Origin: Actinomycetes bacterium
GTDB taxonomy: Bacteria; Actinomycetota; Acidimicrobiia; Acidimicrobiales; RAAP-2
Assembly: GCA_021845725.1 (NCBI GenBank)
Contig: JAJZVL010000006.1
Location: 19,125 to 83,124 of the forward strand
Reading direction: 5' to 3'
DNA length: 64,000 nt
The translations under genes were made by a program, and so were the position numbers. The notes below the pieces were generated by a model. That model worked only from the letters and a program-made list of their open reading frames with translations, was not told where the DNA came from and searched no databases. Of the stretch, positions 31,939 to 44,390 are shown piece after piece. Numbering within the stretch: the first letter of the stretch is position 1; every line of letters starts with the position of its first letter.

Positions 31939-32589
31939 ATGCCCGAGATCGTCCTGGAAGCCGAGGTCGGGAGGACGCTCGGGTCGAGCGCGTCGCGACG
32001 CCTGCGTGCCGCGGGGAAGATCCCGGGCATCCTCTATGGCCATGGCGCAGAACCGGTGCCGGTGGCCGTTGAGGGGCGGGAGCTGCGTATCGCGCTCTCG
32101 GGGGAGGCGGGGACGAACGCGCTGCTGGCGCTCCGAGCAGAAGGGAAGACCTATCTGACCCTCGCGAGAGAGCTCCAGCGACACCCCGTGCGCGGCACGG
32201 TCACCCATGTCGACTTCCAGATCGTCGGCCGCGACGAGGTCATCGCTGCGGACGTCGCGGTCGTCCTCACTGGCGAGGCGACGGAGGTGCACCACGGCGA
32301 CGGGCTCGTCGACCAGCAGCTCTTCACCCTCCCGGTGCACGCCAAGCCGGCAGACATCCCGACCCAGGTGGAGGTGGACGTCTCGGCGCTCACGATCGGC
32401 GGGGTGATCCGCGTGAGCGACCTCGACCTCCCAAGCGGCGTCTCGGCCGACCTGGACGACGAGGTCCCGGTCGTCACCGGCGTCCCCCCGAGGGTGCAGA
32501 CCGGCGCGGAGGGCGGTGCCGGGGGAGCCGAGGTGCCGGCAGCACGGGAAGGCGAGGCCGCGGCTTCCGCCGGGGCGCACGAGGGCTAG
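31939..32589 (+). CDS. rplY: 50S ribosomal protein bL25 (CTC form)
   Basis: This 216-aa 5S-rRNA-binding protein of the long CTC type has an N-terminal L25 domain about 3-95 (EIVLEAEVGRTLGSSASRRL, AAGKIPGILYGHG, THVDFQIVGRDEVI) and a C-terminal beta domain 96-185 (VHHGDGLVDQQLFTLPVHAK, GGVIRVSDLDLPSGV, PVVTGVPPR). An acidic Gly/Ala tail follows. An SD (GAAGGAG) lies 7 nt before ATG 31939. The 164-nt upstream gap contains a TACGCT hexamer (31826-31831) that could serve as a -10. After its TAG the same frame stays open all the way into pth. Confidence 0.95.
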   Translation: MPEIVLEAEVGRTLGSSASRRLRAAGKIPGILYGHGAEPVPVAVEGRELRIALSGEAGTNALLALRAEGKTYLTLARELQRHPVRGTVTHVDFQIVGRDEVIAADVAVVLTGEATEVHHGDGLVDQQLFTLPVHAKPADIPTQVEVDVSALTIGGVIRVSDLDLPSGVSADLDDEVPVVTGVPPRVQTGAEGGAGGAEVPAAREGEAAASAGAHEG

Positions 32590-32673
32590 GCGCTGCTGTC
32601 GATCTTCGCAGGGCGCGGCCTGGGGTCTGGCCGCGGTCGAGAGCCCGGCCCTCGCCGTGGCACCCCGGCCGAC

Positions 32674-33246
32674 CTGCTCGTCGTCGGCCTCTCCAATCCC
32701 GGTGCCGACTACGAAGGCACGAGGCACAATGTCGGCGCGGACGCGGTCCGCGTGCTCTCGAGGCGATGCGGGACCGGTAGCCTCCGGCCTGAGAAGGGCC
32801 AGCGGGCGGTCGTCGAGGAGGTCCGGATCGGGGACGCACGGGTCGTGCTTGCGGTGCCGAACACCTACATGAACGAGTCCGGCACAGCGGTTCGACCGCT
32901 CGTGCGCCGTTTCGGCATCGACGACCCGGCCCACCTCGTCGTGCTCCACGACGAGCTCGACCTCCCGCCGGGCCGGATCCGCGTCAAGCTCGGGGGCGGG
33001 CTCGCAGGCCACAAGGGTCTCCAGTCCATCCGGGACCATCTCCACACTGCGGACTTCGTGCGGGTGCGGATCGGGATCGGGAAGCCCCCCGGCAGGCAGA
33101 GCGGAGCCGACTACGTGCTCCGGCGTCCCGGGAAGGCCGAACGAGCGCTTCTCGACGGCGCGATCGAGGAGGCCGCCGACGCGGTCGTGATCATCGTGAC
33201 CGAGGGCGTCGACGCTGCGATGAACCGGTGCAACGGTGACGTCTGA
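32674..33246 (+). CDS. pth: Peptidyl-tRNA hydrolase, start codon non-canonical
   Basis: This enzyme (190 aa from this start) releases peptides from peptidyl-tRNA that dissociated from ribosomes. All catalytic features are present: the Asn in VVGLSNPGADYEGTRHNVG, the His of TRHN, NTYMNESG, and the Asp of LHDELDLPPGRIRVK. The first ATG/GTG/TTG in this frame is GTG 32752, which lies after these essential residues and cannot be the start. Upstream to the rplY stop there is no ATG, GTG or TTG. CTG 32674 gives exactly the N-terminus usual in the family (LLVVGLSNPG) and is annotated here; CTG 32593 or a one-base indel joining GTG 32657 are alternatives. The 3' end overlaps mfd by 11 nt. Confidence 0.85.
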   Translation: MLVVGLSNPGADYEGTRHNVGADAVRVLSRRCGTGSLRPEKGQRAVVEEVRIGDARVVLAVPNTYMNESGTAVRPLVRRFGIDDPAHLVVLHDELDLPPGRIRVKLGGGLAGHKGLQSIRDHLHTADFVRVRIGIGKPPGRQSGADYVLRRPGKAERALLDGAIEEAADAVVIIVTEGVDAAMNRCNGDV

Positions 33247-36200
33247 AGCAGCGTTGCCTGAAGCCGATGTCCAGGCTCCGCTCGCGGCGCTGACCGGCGC
33301 GCTGCGCAACGAGCCTTCCCTCACGCAGGTGGTCGGCGTGCCCGACGCGACCGTCGCGGTCGCCGGGCCGGCGCAGGCGTTCACGGTCGCCGGGCTCGCG
33401 CGCCTGTCGGACCGGCGCCCGGTCCTGGTCGTGACGGCGACGGAGGCCGAGGCGGAGCGCTTCGCTGCCGATCTCGCGTGCTTCGTGGAGGCCGGCGACC
33501 GACGCGAACCGCGGATCGCGGGCGCCCTCGCCGATCCCGTGGTCCGGATGCCGGCTTGGGAGACGCTTCCCTTCGAGCGGGTCAGCCCGGACGTCGCCAC
33601 GATGGGCCAGCGGCTTGCGGTGCTCTGGCACCTGGCAGGTGGCACCGGTGCGGTGCAGGCCGGTGAGGCGGGACGGGCCAGCGGGCCGACGATCGTGGTG
33701 GCCTCCGTGCGTGCGCTCCTCCAGCGGCTCGCTCCTTGGAGGCAGATCGCCTCTCCGGTCGTCGTACGGCGCGGGGCCCGCTTCGACGTGCACGAGGCGA
33801 CGTCGCGCCTCGTGGCTGCGGGGTACCGGCGCGAGCCGCAGGTGGAGCACCGAGGGGAGCTCGCGGTGCGCGGCGGGATCGTCGACGTCTTCCCCTCGAC
33901 GTCGGACACTCCGGTCCGCATCGACCTCTTCGGTGACGAGGTCGACCGTTTGACCGCGTTCGACGTGGCCGACCAGCGGTCGACCTCCGTGCTGGATGCC
34001 GCAGTCCTCTACGGTTGCCGGGAGCTGGTGCTGACCGACGCGGTCCGTGCTCGGGCCGCAGAGCTCGTCGAGCAGGCGCCCTGGGGCCGCCGGAACTGGG
34101 AGCGGCTGGCCAACGGCGAGGCCTTCGACGGCATGGAGTCGTGGCTGCCTTGGCTCCAGCCCGACGAAGAGCTGCTCACCGACCTGCTGGGTGAGCACGC
34201 GCAGGTCGTCGTGGTCGAGCCGCGCCGCGTGCGCGACCGTGCGCTCGAGGTCGTCTCGGAGGAGGCCGCGCTCGCGGGCACGTTGGCGGCGACCTGGGGA
34301 GCGGTGCCCCGTCCCGACGGCCGAGAGCGCGCGGAGCCTTCCGGGGCCGAGCCGGCGTTCGTCCCGGCGCCCGATGAGGAGGGGGCGGGATCGGTCTTCC
34401 CCCGGCTCCACCTCCCCTTCGAGCGGCTGCTCGCCCGCACGAAGGCGGCGGCCCTCGCGCTCGTCCCGGTGGCCGACACCCCTGAGCAGGCAACGGTCAC
34501 CGTGCGCGGGTTCGCGCACGTCGCCGGGGACGCCAGCCGGCTCGCCGACCAGGTGCGCGACCTCGTGGAGGACGGGTTCTCGGTGACGCTGTGCTCCACC
34601 ACCGATCTCGGCAGGTCCCGGCTCTCGGAGGTGCTGGCCGGCGAGGGCATCGTCGCGCCGGCCGCCCGTCGTGCCGAGGCGGGTATCGGCGCACGCGTGG
34701 TGACCGCACCGCTGTCCGCCGGGTTCTCCCTTCCCCGAGCACGCGTCGCCGTGCTCTCGGAGACCGACGTCACCGGCCGCAGAGCGGCCCACCGACGCGC
34801 CCGGCCGCGTGCGCGTCCCACCGACGGCTTCTTCGACGACCTTGGCCCAGGCGGCTACGTCGTCCACCGCCAGCACGGGGTCGCCCGGTATGCGGGCATG
34901 ACCACTCGCACGGTTGCCGGCACGACGCGCGACTACCTCGTGCTCGAGTTCCGCGGGAGCGACCGGCTCTACCTCCCCGTGGACCAGATCGAAGCGGTGA
35001 CCCCCTACAGCGGGGGAGAGTCGCCGACGCTTTCCAAGATGGGCGGCGCGGACTGGCAGCGCGCCCGTTCCAGGGCGCGAGCTGCTGCCGGAGAGGTGGC
35101 CCAGGAGCTCGTCGCGCTCTACCGGCGCCGGCTCGAGGTGCAGGGTCACGCGTTCGCGCCCGACTCTCCGTGGCAACGCGAGCTCGAGTCCTCGTTCCCC
35201 TACGCCGAGACCGCGGACCAGCTGCGGGCGATCGCCGAGGTGAAGGCCGACATGGAGCTGCCGAGGCCGATGGATCGCCTCGTGTGCGGTGACGTCGGCT
35301 TCGGCAAGACCGAGGTCGCGGTGCGTGCGGTCTTCAAGGCCGTCCAGGACGGCAAGCAGGCTGCGATCCTGGTGCCGACGACGCTGCTCGCGAGCCAGCA
35401 TCACCAGACGTTCTCGGACCGCTACGCCGGCTTCCCGGTCAGGGTCGAACTGCTCAGCCGCTTCCTGTCGCCGTCGCAGGTGACCAAGGTGGTGGAAGGC
35501 TTGGCCGACGGCTCGGTCGACGTCGTGGTCGGCACCCACCGGTTGCTCGCCCGAGACGTGCGCTTCAAGGACCTCGGGCTGCTCGTCGTCGACGAGGAGC
35601 AGCGCTTCGGGGTGACGCACAAGGAGGCGGTCAAGCGCATCGCCGAGGGCGTCGACGTGCTCACCCTCACCGCGAGCCCGATCCCGAGGACCCTCGAGAT
35701 GGCGCTCACGGGGATCCGGGACCTCTCCCTCGTCAACACGCCGCCGGCCGACCGACGCCCGATCCTCACCTACGTGGGCGAGTACGACGACGCCGCGGTC
35801 TCCGAGGCGATCAGGCGCGAGCTCTTGCGCGAGGGTCAGGCCTTCTTCGTGCACAACCGCGTGTCGGACATCGACGCGGTGGCGGCCAGGCTGCGTGCGC
35901 TCGTGCCCGAAGCCAGGATCGCGGTCGCGCACGGCCAGATGGACGAGGGGAGCCTCGAGCAGGTGGTGCTCGACTTCTGGGAGCGCAAGTTCGACGTCCT
36001 CGTCTGCACGACCATCATCGAGTCGGGGATCGACATGCCGTCGGTGAACACGCTGGTGGTCGACCGCGCCGACATGCTCGGCCTGGGCCAGCTCCACCAG
36101 ATCCGCGGCCGCGTGGGACGGAGCAACCAGCGCGCGTACGCCTACCTGTTCCACCCCGCAGATCGCATCCTGACCGAGCAGGCCTACGAGCGACTGCGCA

Positions 36201-36877
36201 CGGTGGGTGAGCACACCGAGCTCGGAGCGGGCTTCAAGATCGCGATGCGCGACCTCGAGATCCGCGGCGCGGGGAACCTGCTCGGGTCGACACAGTCGGG
36301 CCACATCGCGGCGGTTGGCTACGACCTGTACGTCCAGATGGTGGCCGAGGCGGTCGCCGAGGCGCGCGGGGAGCCCCGCCCTGCGCCCCCATCGGTCTCC
36401 CTCGACGTGCCCGGCGACGCGAACCTGCCGGCCGACTACGTGCCGCTCGAGGACGCACGTCTCGAGGCCTACCGGCGGCTGGCCGCGGCAACGACGCCCG
36501 GCGACGTCGACGACATCGCCGAGGAGTGGGCCGACCGCTACGGCCCACCGCCGGCAGCGGCGGCCGGGCTGCTCGCCCTCGCGCGCCTTCGGGCAGAGTG
36601 CCTGCGTACCGGGATCCAGGAGGTCGCCGTGGCTCCGGCCCGTGTGGGCGGCGCCCGCACCGCGGTCGCGAAGCTCTCACCGGTCAGCCTCCCGGCGAGC
36701 GCCCAGGTGCGTCTGCGCCGCCTGGTCGCCGGGGCGGACTACCGCGAGCAGCTCCACCAGCTGGTCGTCCCGCTCACCGGGGACGCGCACCCGGCCGAAG
36801 CGCTCAGGTCCCTCCTGGCCGACCTGCTGGCGAGCCCCGGCGCCGACGCCGGCGCCGGTAGCATGCGCCCCGCATGA
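33236..36877 (+). CDS. mfd: Transcription-repair coupling factor Mfd
   Basis: This 1213-aa DNA translocase removes stalled RNA polymerase and recruits UvrA. The N-terminal UvrB-like region contains PVVRMPAWETLPFERVSPDV. The CarD-like RNA-polymerase-interaction domain reads GGYVVHRQHGVARYAGM and YLPVDQIEAVTPY at about 530-600. Helicase motifs follow: Walker A MDRLVCGDVGFGKTEVAVRA, DEEQRFG (motif II), TASPIPRTLEMAL (III), TTIIESGIDMPSVNTL and QIRGRVGRSNQRAYAYL (V/VI). The C-terminal TRCF domain (PADYVPLEDARLEAYRRLA) is complete. GTG 33236 overlaps pth. Length is standard for the family. Confidence 0.97.
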   Translation: MTSEAALPEADVQAPLAALTGALRNEPSLTQVVGVPDATVAVAGPAQAFTVAGLARLSDRRPVLVVTATEAEAERFAADLACFVEAGDRREPRIAGALADPVVRMPAWETLPFERVSPDVATMGQRLAVLWHLAGGTGAVQAGEAGRASGPTIVVASVRALLQRLAPWRQIASPVVVRRGARFDVHEATSRLVAAGYRREPQVEHRGELAVRGGIVDVFPSTSDTPVRIDLFGDEVDRLTAFDVADQRSTSVLDAAVLYGCRELVLTDAVRARAAELVEQAPWGRRNWERLANGEAFDGMESWLPWLQPDEELLTDLLGEHAQVVVVEPRRVRDRALEVVSEEAALAGTLAATWGAVPRPDGRERAEPSGAEPAFVPAPDEEGAGSVFPRLHLPFERLLARTKAAALALVPVADTPEQATVTVRGFAHVAGDASRLADQVRDLVEDGFSVTLCSTTDLGRSRLSEVLAGEGIVAPAARRAEAGIGARVVTAPLSAGFSLPRARVAVLSETDVTGRRAAHRRARPRARPTDGFFDDLGPGGYVVHRQHGVARYAGMTTRTVAGTTRDYLVLEFRGSDRLYLPVDQIEAVTPYSGGESPTLSKMGGADWQRARSRARAAAGEVAQELVALYRRRLEVQGHAFAPDSPWQRELESSFPYAETADQLRAIAEVKADMELPRPMDRLVCGDVGFGKTEVAVRAVFKAVQDGKQAAILVPTTLLASQHHQTFSDRYAGFPVRVELLSRFLSPSQVTKVVEGLADGSVDVVVGTHRLLARDVRFKDLGLLVVDEEQRFGVTHKEAVKRIAEGVDVLTLTASPIPRTLEMALTGIRDLSLVNTPPADRRPILTYVGEYDDAAVSEAIRRELLREGQAFFVHNRVSDIDAVAARLRALVPEARIAVAHGQMDEGSLEQVVLDFWERKFDVLVCTTIIESGIDMPSVNTLVVDRADMLGLGQLHQIRGRVGRSNQRAYAYLFHPADRILTEQAYERLRTVGEHTELGAGFKIAMRDLEIRGAGNLLGSTQSGHIAAVGYDLYVQMVAEAVAEARGEPRPAPPSVSLDVPGDANLPADYVPLEDARLEAYRRLAAATTPGDVDDIAEEWADRYGPPPAAAAGLLALARLRAECLRTGIQEVAVAPARVGGARTAVAKLSPVSLPASAQVRLRRLVAGADYREQLHQLVVPLTGDAHPAEALRSLLADLLASPGADAGAGSMRPA

Positions 36878-36932
36878 GGAACGCCAGCTCTCGCCGGGCA
36901 GGTCCGTCCTGTGACCGTTCTTCCAGGCGCGG

Positions 36933-38551
36933 GTGGAGGGTGCAGCACGCGCCGTCGACGGCACGGCCGAGCTGCTGAGCCGGGCGCTCGGGGAACGCGC
37001 ACGTCGAGGCTCGACTTCTTTGGCTCGACCGCGTATCACCGTGCTCGGCCTCGGCCCTGCGGGCGCGGACATGCTGCCGCCTGGGACCCGTGAGCGGCTC
37101 TTGTCGGCGACGACGGCGTTCCTGCGCACGGCGCGCCACCCAGCGGCGTCGGCGCTCCTCGACGCCGGTGGCGCGTCGGGCCGTCTCGCCACGTTCGACC
37201 ACCACTACGACGAGGCCGCGACCTTTGACGAGGTCTACGAGCGGATCGTCGCGGATCTCGTGACGGCGGCTCAGGTCGTCTCCGTCGACGGCGGCGAGGT
37301 CGTCTATGCGGTGCCGGGCTCCCCGCTCGTCGCAGAGCGTACGGTCGAGTTGCTGCGTCAGGACCAGAGAGTGGACGTGACGATCGTCCCGGCCATGTCC
37401 TTTCTCGATCTCGCGTGGGCGCGCCTCGGCGTCGACCCCGTCGCAGCAGGTGTCCGGCTCGTGGACGGGACGCACTTCGTCGTCGAGGCCGCGGGGGAGC
37501 GCGGCCCTCTGCTCGTCGCGCAGTGCTGGTCGGCGCAAGTGCTCTCCGAGGTGAAGCTTGCGGTCGGCGAGGACGACCCGCCACCGCAGGTCACCGTGAC
37601 GGTGCTGCACCACCTGGGTCTTCGTGACGAGGTGGTCGCCGTCGTCCCCTGGCACGAGCTCGACCGGGCGGTGGTCCCTGACCACCTCACGACGCTGTGG
37701 GTCCCGCGCCTTGCAGCGCCGGTCGCAGGTGAGCTCGCGGCGCTCGACGAGCTGACCCGGCGCCTCCGGCGCGACTGCCCCTGGGATCGCCAGCAGACCC
37801 ACGCGTCGCTCGAGCGCCACCTCCTCGAGGAAACCTACGAGGTCCTCGAGGCGATCGACGCCCTCGACGCCCTCGACGCGCTCGGCGGACCCGGGAACCA
37901 GGACGAGGCCAGTGCAGGGCCCGAGGCCGCCGCTGCGGCCGAGGCGGAGCGGCAAGCCGTGGTGCACCTCGAAGAGGAGCTCGGAGACTTGCTCTTCCAG
38001 GTGTTCCTGCACTCACGTCTCGCCGCGGAGGAAGGCAGGTTCACGATCGCAGACGTCGCGAGGAGCCTTCGCGACAAGCTCGTCTCGCGCCACCCCCACG
38101 TCTTTGGCGATGTCCAAGCGAGCGACGCCGCGACGGTGGTCGCGAACTGGGAGCACCTGAAAAAGCAGGAGAAGGGCCGGGCGAGCGTCACCGACGGCAT
38201 CCCGGCGGCGCTGCCGGCGCTCGCACTCGCCGCGAAGCTGCAGCGCAAGGCCGATTCGGTTCCCGGGGCGGCTCCTCGGGACGTGGGCACGCTGCACGCA
38301 CAGGCGCGCCAGCTCTTGGAAGAGGCGATCGCCTCGTCGTCCGTGGCATCGAGCGTGCCCGGTGCGCCCGGTGCGCCCGGTGTGCCCGGCGACGCGCGGG
38401 CGGTGGAGGACGCCGGTGATCTCCTCTGGGCTGTGGCAGACGTGGTGCGCCGGCTCGGCGTGGAGCCCGAGGATGCGCTCCGTGCCGCTGCGGGTCGTCA
38501 CCGTGACGCGATCCGTGAAACGGAGCACGATGGCGCTCCTATGGGGACCTC

Positions 38552-38555
<4 letters not shown>
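36933..38555 (+). CDS. mazG: Tetrapyrrole methylase - MazG nucleotide pyrophosphohydrolase fusion (YabN-like)
   Basis: This 540-aa two-domain protein, like Bacillus YabN, joins an N-terminal SAM-binding tetrapyrrole (corrin/porphyrin)-methylase fold (about residues 33-255: RITVLGLGPAGADMLPPGT, VVYAVPGSPLVAERTVELL, IVPAMSFLDLAWARLG) to a C-terminal all-helical MazG NTP pyrophosphohydrolase (about 265-530: RRDCPWDRQQTHASLERHLL, EETYEVLEAI, HLEEELGDLLFQVFLHSRLA with the metal-binding E-x-x-E and E-x-x-D). MazG clears aberrant nucleotides. An Ala/Asp repeat and a collagen-like PGAPGAPGVPG stretch (9-bp DNA repeat near 38358) interrupt the MazG part. GTG 36933 or TTG 37020 could be the start; the conserved domain begins just after the latter. 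It overlaps the next gene by GTGA. Confidence 0.92.
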
Positions 38556-42051
<3,496 letters not shown>

Positions 42052-42055
<4 letters not shown>

Positions 42056-42555
42056 CCGCCCGGGCGCGCGTGCGATCTTCTCCGCGGGGCGGCGAGCTGG
42101 AGCAGGTGGCACGACTGCTGGGTCGGCCTCCCGCCGGGGACCTCCGCGTGGTGCTTCGCAGCCCGGACGGCTCTCCTTCGGTGATCGAGAACGCCCCGTT
42201 CCTGCGCGACGGCACGCCGATGCCCACGCGCTACTGGCTGGTCGATCCCGAGCTTCGCGCGGCGGTGTCCGCGCTCGAGTCGAGCGGTGGGGTCCGGGAC
42301 GCTGAGGCGGAGGTCGATCCCGAGGCGCTCGCCCGCGCGCACGCTCGCTACGCGAGAGCGCGCGACGCAAGGATCCCCGCGGACCACGAGGGGCCACGGC
42401 CGTCGGGCGGCGTCGGCGGGACCCGCGCCGGCGTGAAGTGCCTTCACGCCCACCTCGCGTGGTGGCTCGTCGGAGGCGACGACCCGGTCGGCGGTTGGGT
42501 CGCCGGCCGCATCGGGCTCACCACACGGCGCTGCGGCTGGCGCCGTGACCGTTAG
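42052..42555 (+). CDS. DUF501 protein
   Basis: This 167-aa DUF501 protein of unknown function is found almost always between ftsB and ppx in actinobacteria. It has VARLLGRPPAGDLRVVLRSP, then the strongly conserved ENAPFLRDGTPMPTRYWLVDPEL and LESSGGVRDAEAEV, and a C-terminal region with GVKCLHAHLAWWLVGGDDPVG whose Cys and His residues may bind a metal. ATG 42052 overlaps the ftsB stop. Its TAG at 42553-42555 interlocks with the TAA of the leftward gene. Its usual next neighbour, ppx, is displaced to 50999-52000. Confidence 0.92.
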
Positions 42556-44390
42556 CCGCGCGGCGGCGTCCTCACCCGGCGAGCGGCGCGCGCTGCGAGT
42601 CGGAGGCCCGCCGTGATTCTCCAGCTCGTGGAGCAGCGGATCTCCTCGAGCTGGCGAGTCGCCGATCCGAGCGCGTCGCGCGTCGCTTCGAGCGCCTGCT
42701 CTGCGACCTCGAGGCGAGCGCGGGCAGCATCGAGCTCCACCGCCGTGCGGTGGGCGTCCTGCTCGAGCCTCACGGCGTACTCCGCAGCGACATCGCCGTC
42801 GATGAGCCGAGCACGAAGCTGCGGGAACGCTCCGCGGTCGAGCAGGAGCGGCGTCGCGCCGTGCTTGTCGATGACCCGCTGGCGCGTCGCCTCCCACAGT
42901 GCCGGGGAGTGCTGGCTCTTCGAGTCCTCCCCGACTTCCCAGGAGCGCAGGAGCGCGGTGATCTGGGGCACGCCTGAGACCCCGCAGATCGAGGCCGACC
43001 ACAAGAGGTGGTCCCAGTCCTCGAGCACGGGGAGCGACTCGTCCCACCTCAGGCCGAGCTCGGTCACCAACGAGCGAGGGAACGCATAGCCATTGTTGGG
43101 CGTCCGGTTGTCGAGGAGGTGGTCGACGTGATCGAAGTCCAAGGAGAAGACGAGCCGGGGCCGGTCGACGACTTCGTATCCGTCCTCGCCGTCCCATCTG
43201 CCCGGCCGAGCTTCGATCCGCTGGTTGGCGACCGCGGTGCGCACCACACGGCCTGGGGCGCGCCGGGCTGCATCGCGGAAGGTCTCCACCCAGTTGGCGA
43301 GCACGAGGTCGTCGTCATCGAGCATCGCCAGGTACTGCCCCCGGGCGAGGAGGGCTCCCTCGTTGAGCGGCCGGCACCGTCCCCCTCCCGAGACGCTCAC
43401 CACCCGCACGCGGCGGGCGAACGAGTCGTGGAACTCCTCGACCAGCCCGCGTACCGAGTCGACGCTGCGCTCGTCGCCGTCGTGGAGCAGGGTGAGGACC
43501 TCGAAGTCGTCACAGGTCTGCGCGGCGAGGCAGAGGAGGGACTCTTGCAGCGTGGCGGCGCGGCGTCCCTGGGTGCGGAGCAGCACCGAAAGGAAGAAGG
43601 GTGGTGCCGTGGTGCCCGGGGCGGATGACTCTGCGCCGGGCGTGCCCGAGCCGGGCGTGCCCGAGCCGGGCGCAGGAGCGTAGGCGCGCACGAAGCGATC
43701 GACGTGCGCGTCGCCCCGTGCCATCTCGCGGAGCCTGCGCACGAGCGCGCCAACGGGCGTGCCCGGCTCGAGCACCGCCACGTCGGAGGGGAAGTGCTGA
43801 TCGGAGCGCGTGCGTGCGCGGTCCTCGGCGTCGAGCTCGGCGAAGCCGTGCGCCGCCATCGTCGAGCGGAGAGAGGCGGCGGAGAAGTGGCGGACGTAGG
43901 CAGCCGAGACCGTGCCCGACGTCGTGACGTCCCATCGGCCGATCACGAGCTTGGCGCCGACGTCGAGATGCGTGACGTTGGGCGATGCGACGAGCACCGG
44001 CACGCCGCCGAGCTCGTCGCACAGCTCGTGGAGCCCGCCGAGATAGCCGTCGAGATCTTCCACCCGGTTGAGCGAGTCACCGATGGCGACCGCCGCGACC
44101 CGTCGTCCTCGAAGGGCGGGCGCGAGCGCGGCGGCGAGCGTCCCATGGGCAGGGGGCTCCCCTGAGCCGATTGGGGCGACCACGGAGCCGGGAGCCGGTT
44201 GCCGGGGTGGGGACGCAGGGCCTTCTGGGACACCGAGGTAGTGCAGCCCGAGCGCTTCGACGTCACCCGCAGCGACGGTGCGACCCGGGGCCAGGTCGAC
44301 GACGACGTCCCCCCTGGGCTCCCCGCCGCGTCCGAGCAGGCGCGACAGGAGGGAGGCGACGTGGTCTGCGAGGCGGTCGGGTGTGCTCAT
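42552..44390 (-). CDS. Methyltransferase-like / GT2 glycosyltransferase fusion
   Basis: This 612-aa protein of at least three parts starts with residues 20-190 resembling a class I methyltransferase remnant (GDVVVDLAPGRTVAAGDVEAL, then VLVASPNVTHLDVGAKLVIG). A linker (about 225-250) is built from a 15-bp DNA repeat (GSGTP units). Residues about 260-480 form a GT2 (GT-A) domain: FFLSVLLRTQGRRAATLQES, the DxD equivalent AMLDDDDLVLANWV, VLEDWDHLLWSASI. The end is a coiled coil closing with STSWRITAGLRLAAR, a phrase common at the end of O-antigen and wall-polysaccharide transferases. It is the last gene of a three-gene operon; its ATG overlaps the previous stop (ATGA). It probably adds sugars to a surface polymer. 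Confidence 0.8.
   Translation of the reverse strand: MSTPDRLADHVASLLSRLLGRGGEPRGDVVVDLAPGRTVAAGDVEALGLHYLGVPEGPASPPRQPAPGSVVAPIGSGEPPAHGTLAAALAPALRGRRVAAVAIGDSLNRVEDLDGYLGGLHELCDELGGVPVLVASPNVTHLDVGAKLVIGRWDVTTSGTVSAAYVRHFSAASLRSTMAAHGFAELDAEDRARTRSDQHFPSDVAVLEPGTPVGALVRRLREMARGDAHVDRFVRAYAPAPGSGTPGSGTPGAESSAPGTTAPPFFLSVLLRTQGRRAATLQESLLCLAAQTCDDFEVLTLLHDGDERSVDSVRGLVEEFHDSFARRVRVVSVSGGGRCRPLNEGALLARGQYLAMLDDDDLVLANWVETFRDAARRAPGRVVRTAVANQRIEARPGRWDGEDGYEVVDRPRLVFSLDFDHVDHLLDNRTPNNGYAFPRSLVTELGLRWDESLPVLEDWDHLLWSASICGVSGVPQITALLRSWEVGEDSKSQHSPALWEATRQRVIDKHGATPLLLDRGAFPQLRARLIDGDVAAEYAVRLEQDAHRTAVELDAARARLEVAEQALEATRDALGSATRQLEEIRCSTSWRITAGLRLAARAARRVRTPPRG
43635..43672. repeat. 15-bp tandem repeat in the methyltransferase/GT2 gene
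   Basis: GCCGGGCGTGCCCGA occurs twice perfectly, followed by about eight bases of a third copy. It encodes Gly-Ser-Gly-Thr-Pro units of the interdomain linker. Confidence 0.85.

Noticed and set aside
33191..36304. 1037-aa open frame antisense to mfd
   Set aside because: It is a consequence of high GC. The sequence is low-complexity His/Arg/Glu-rich with no domain, while the plus strand encodes a complete Mfd.
36874..36978. 34-codon ORF starting ATG right after mfd, with TAGCAT upstream
   Set aside because: The hexamer is 9 nt away, the peptide is Arg/Ser-rich without features, and it overlaps the start of the mazG frame.
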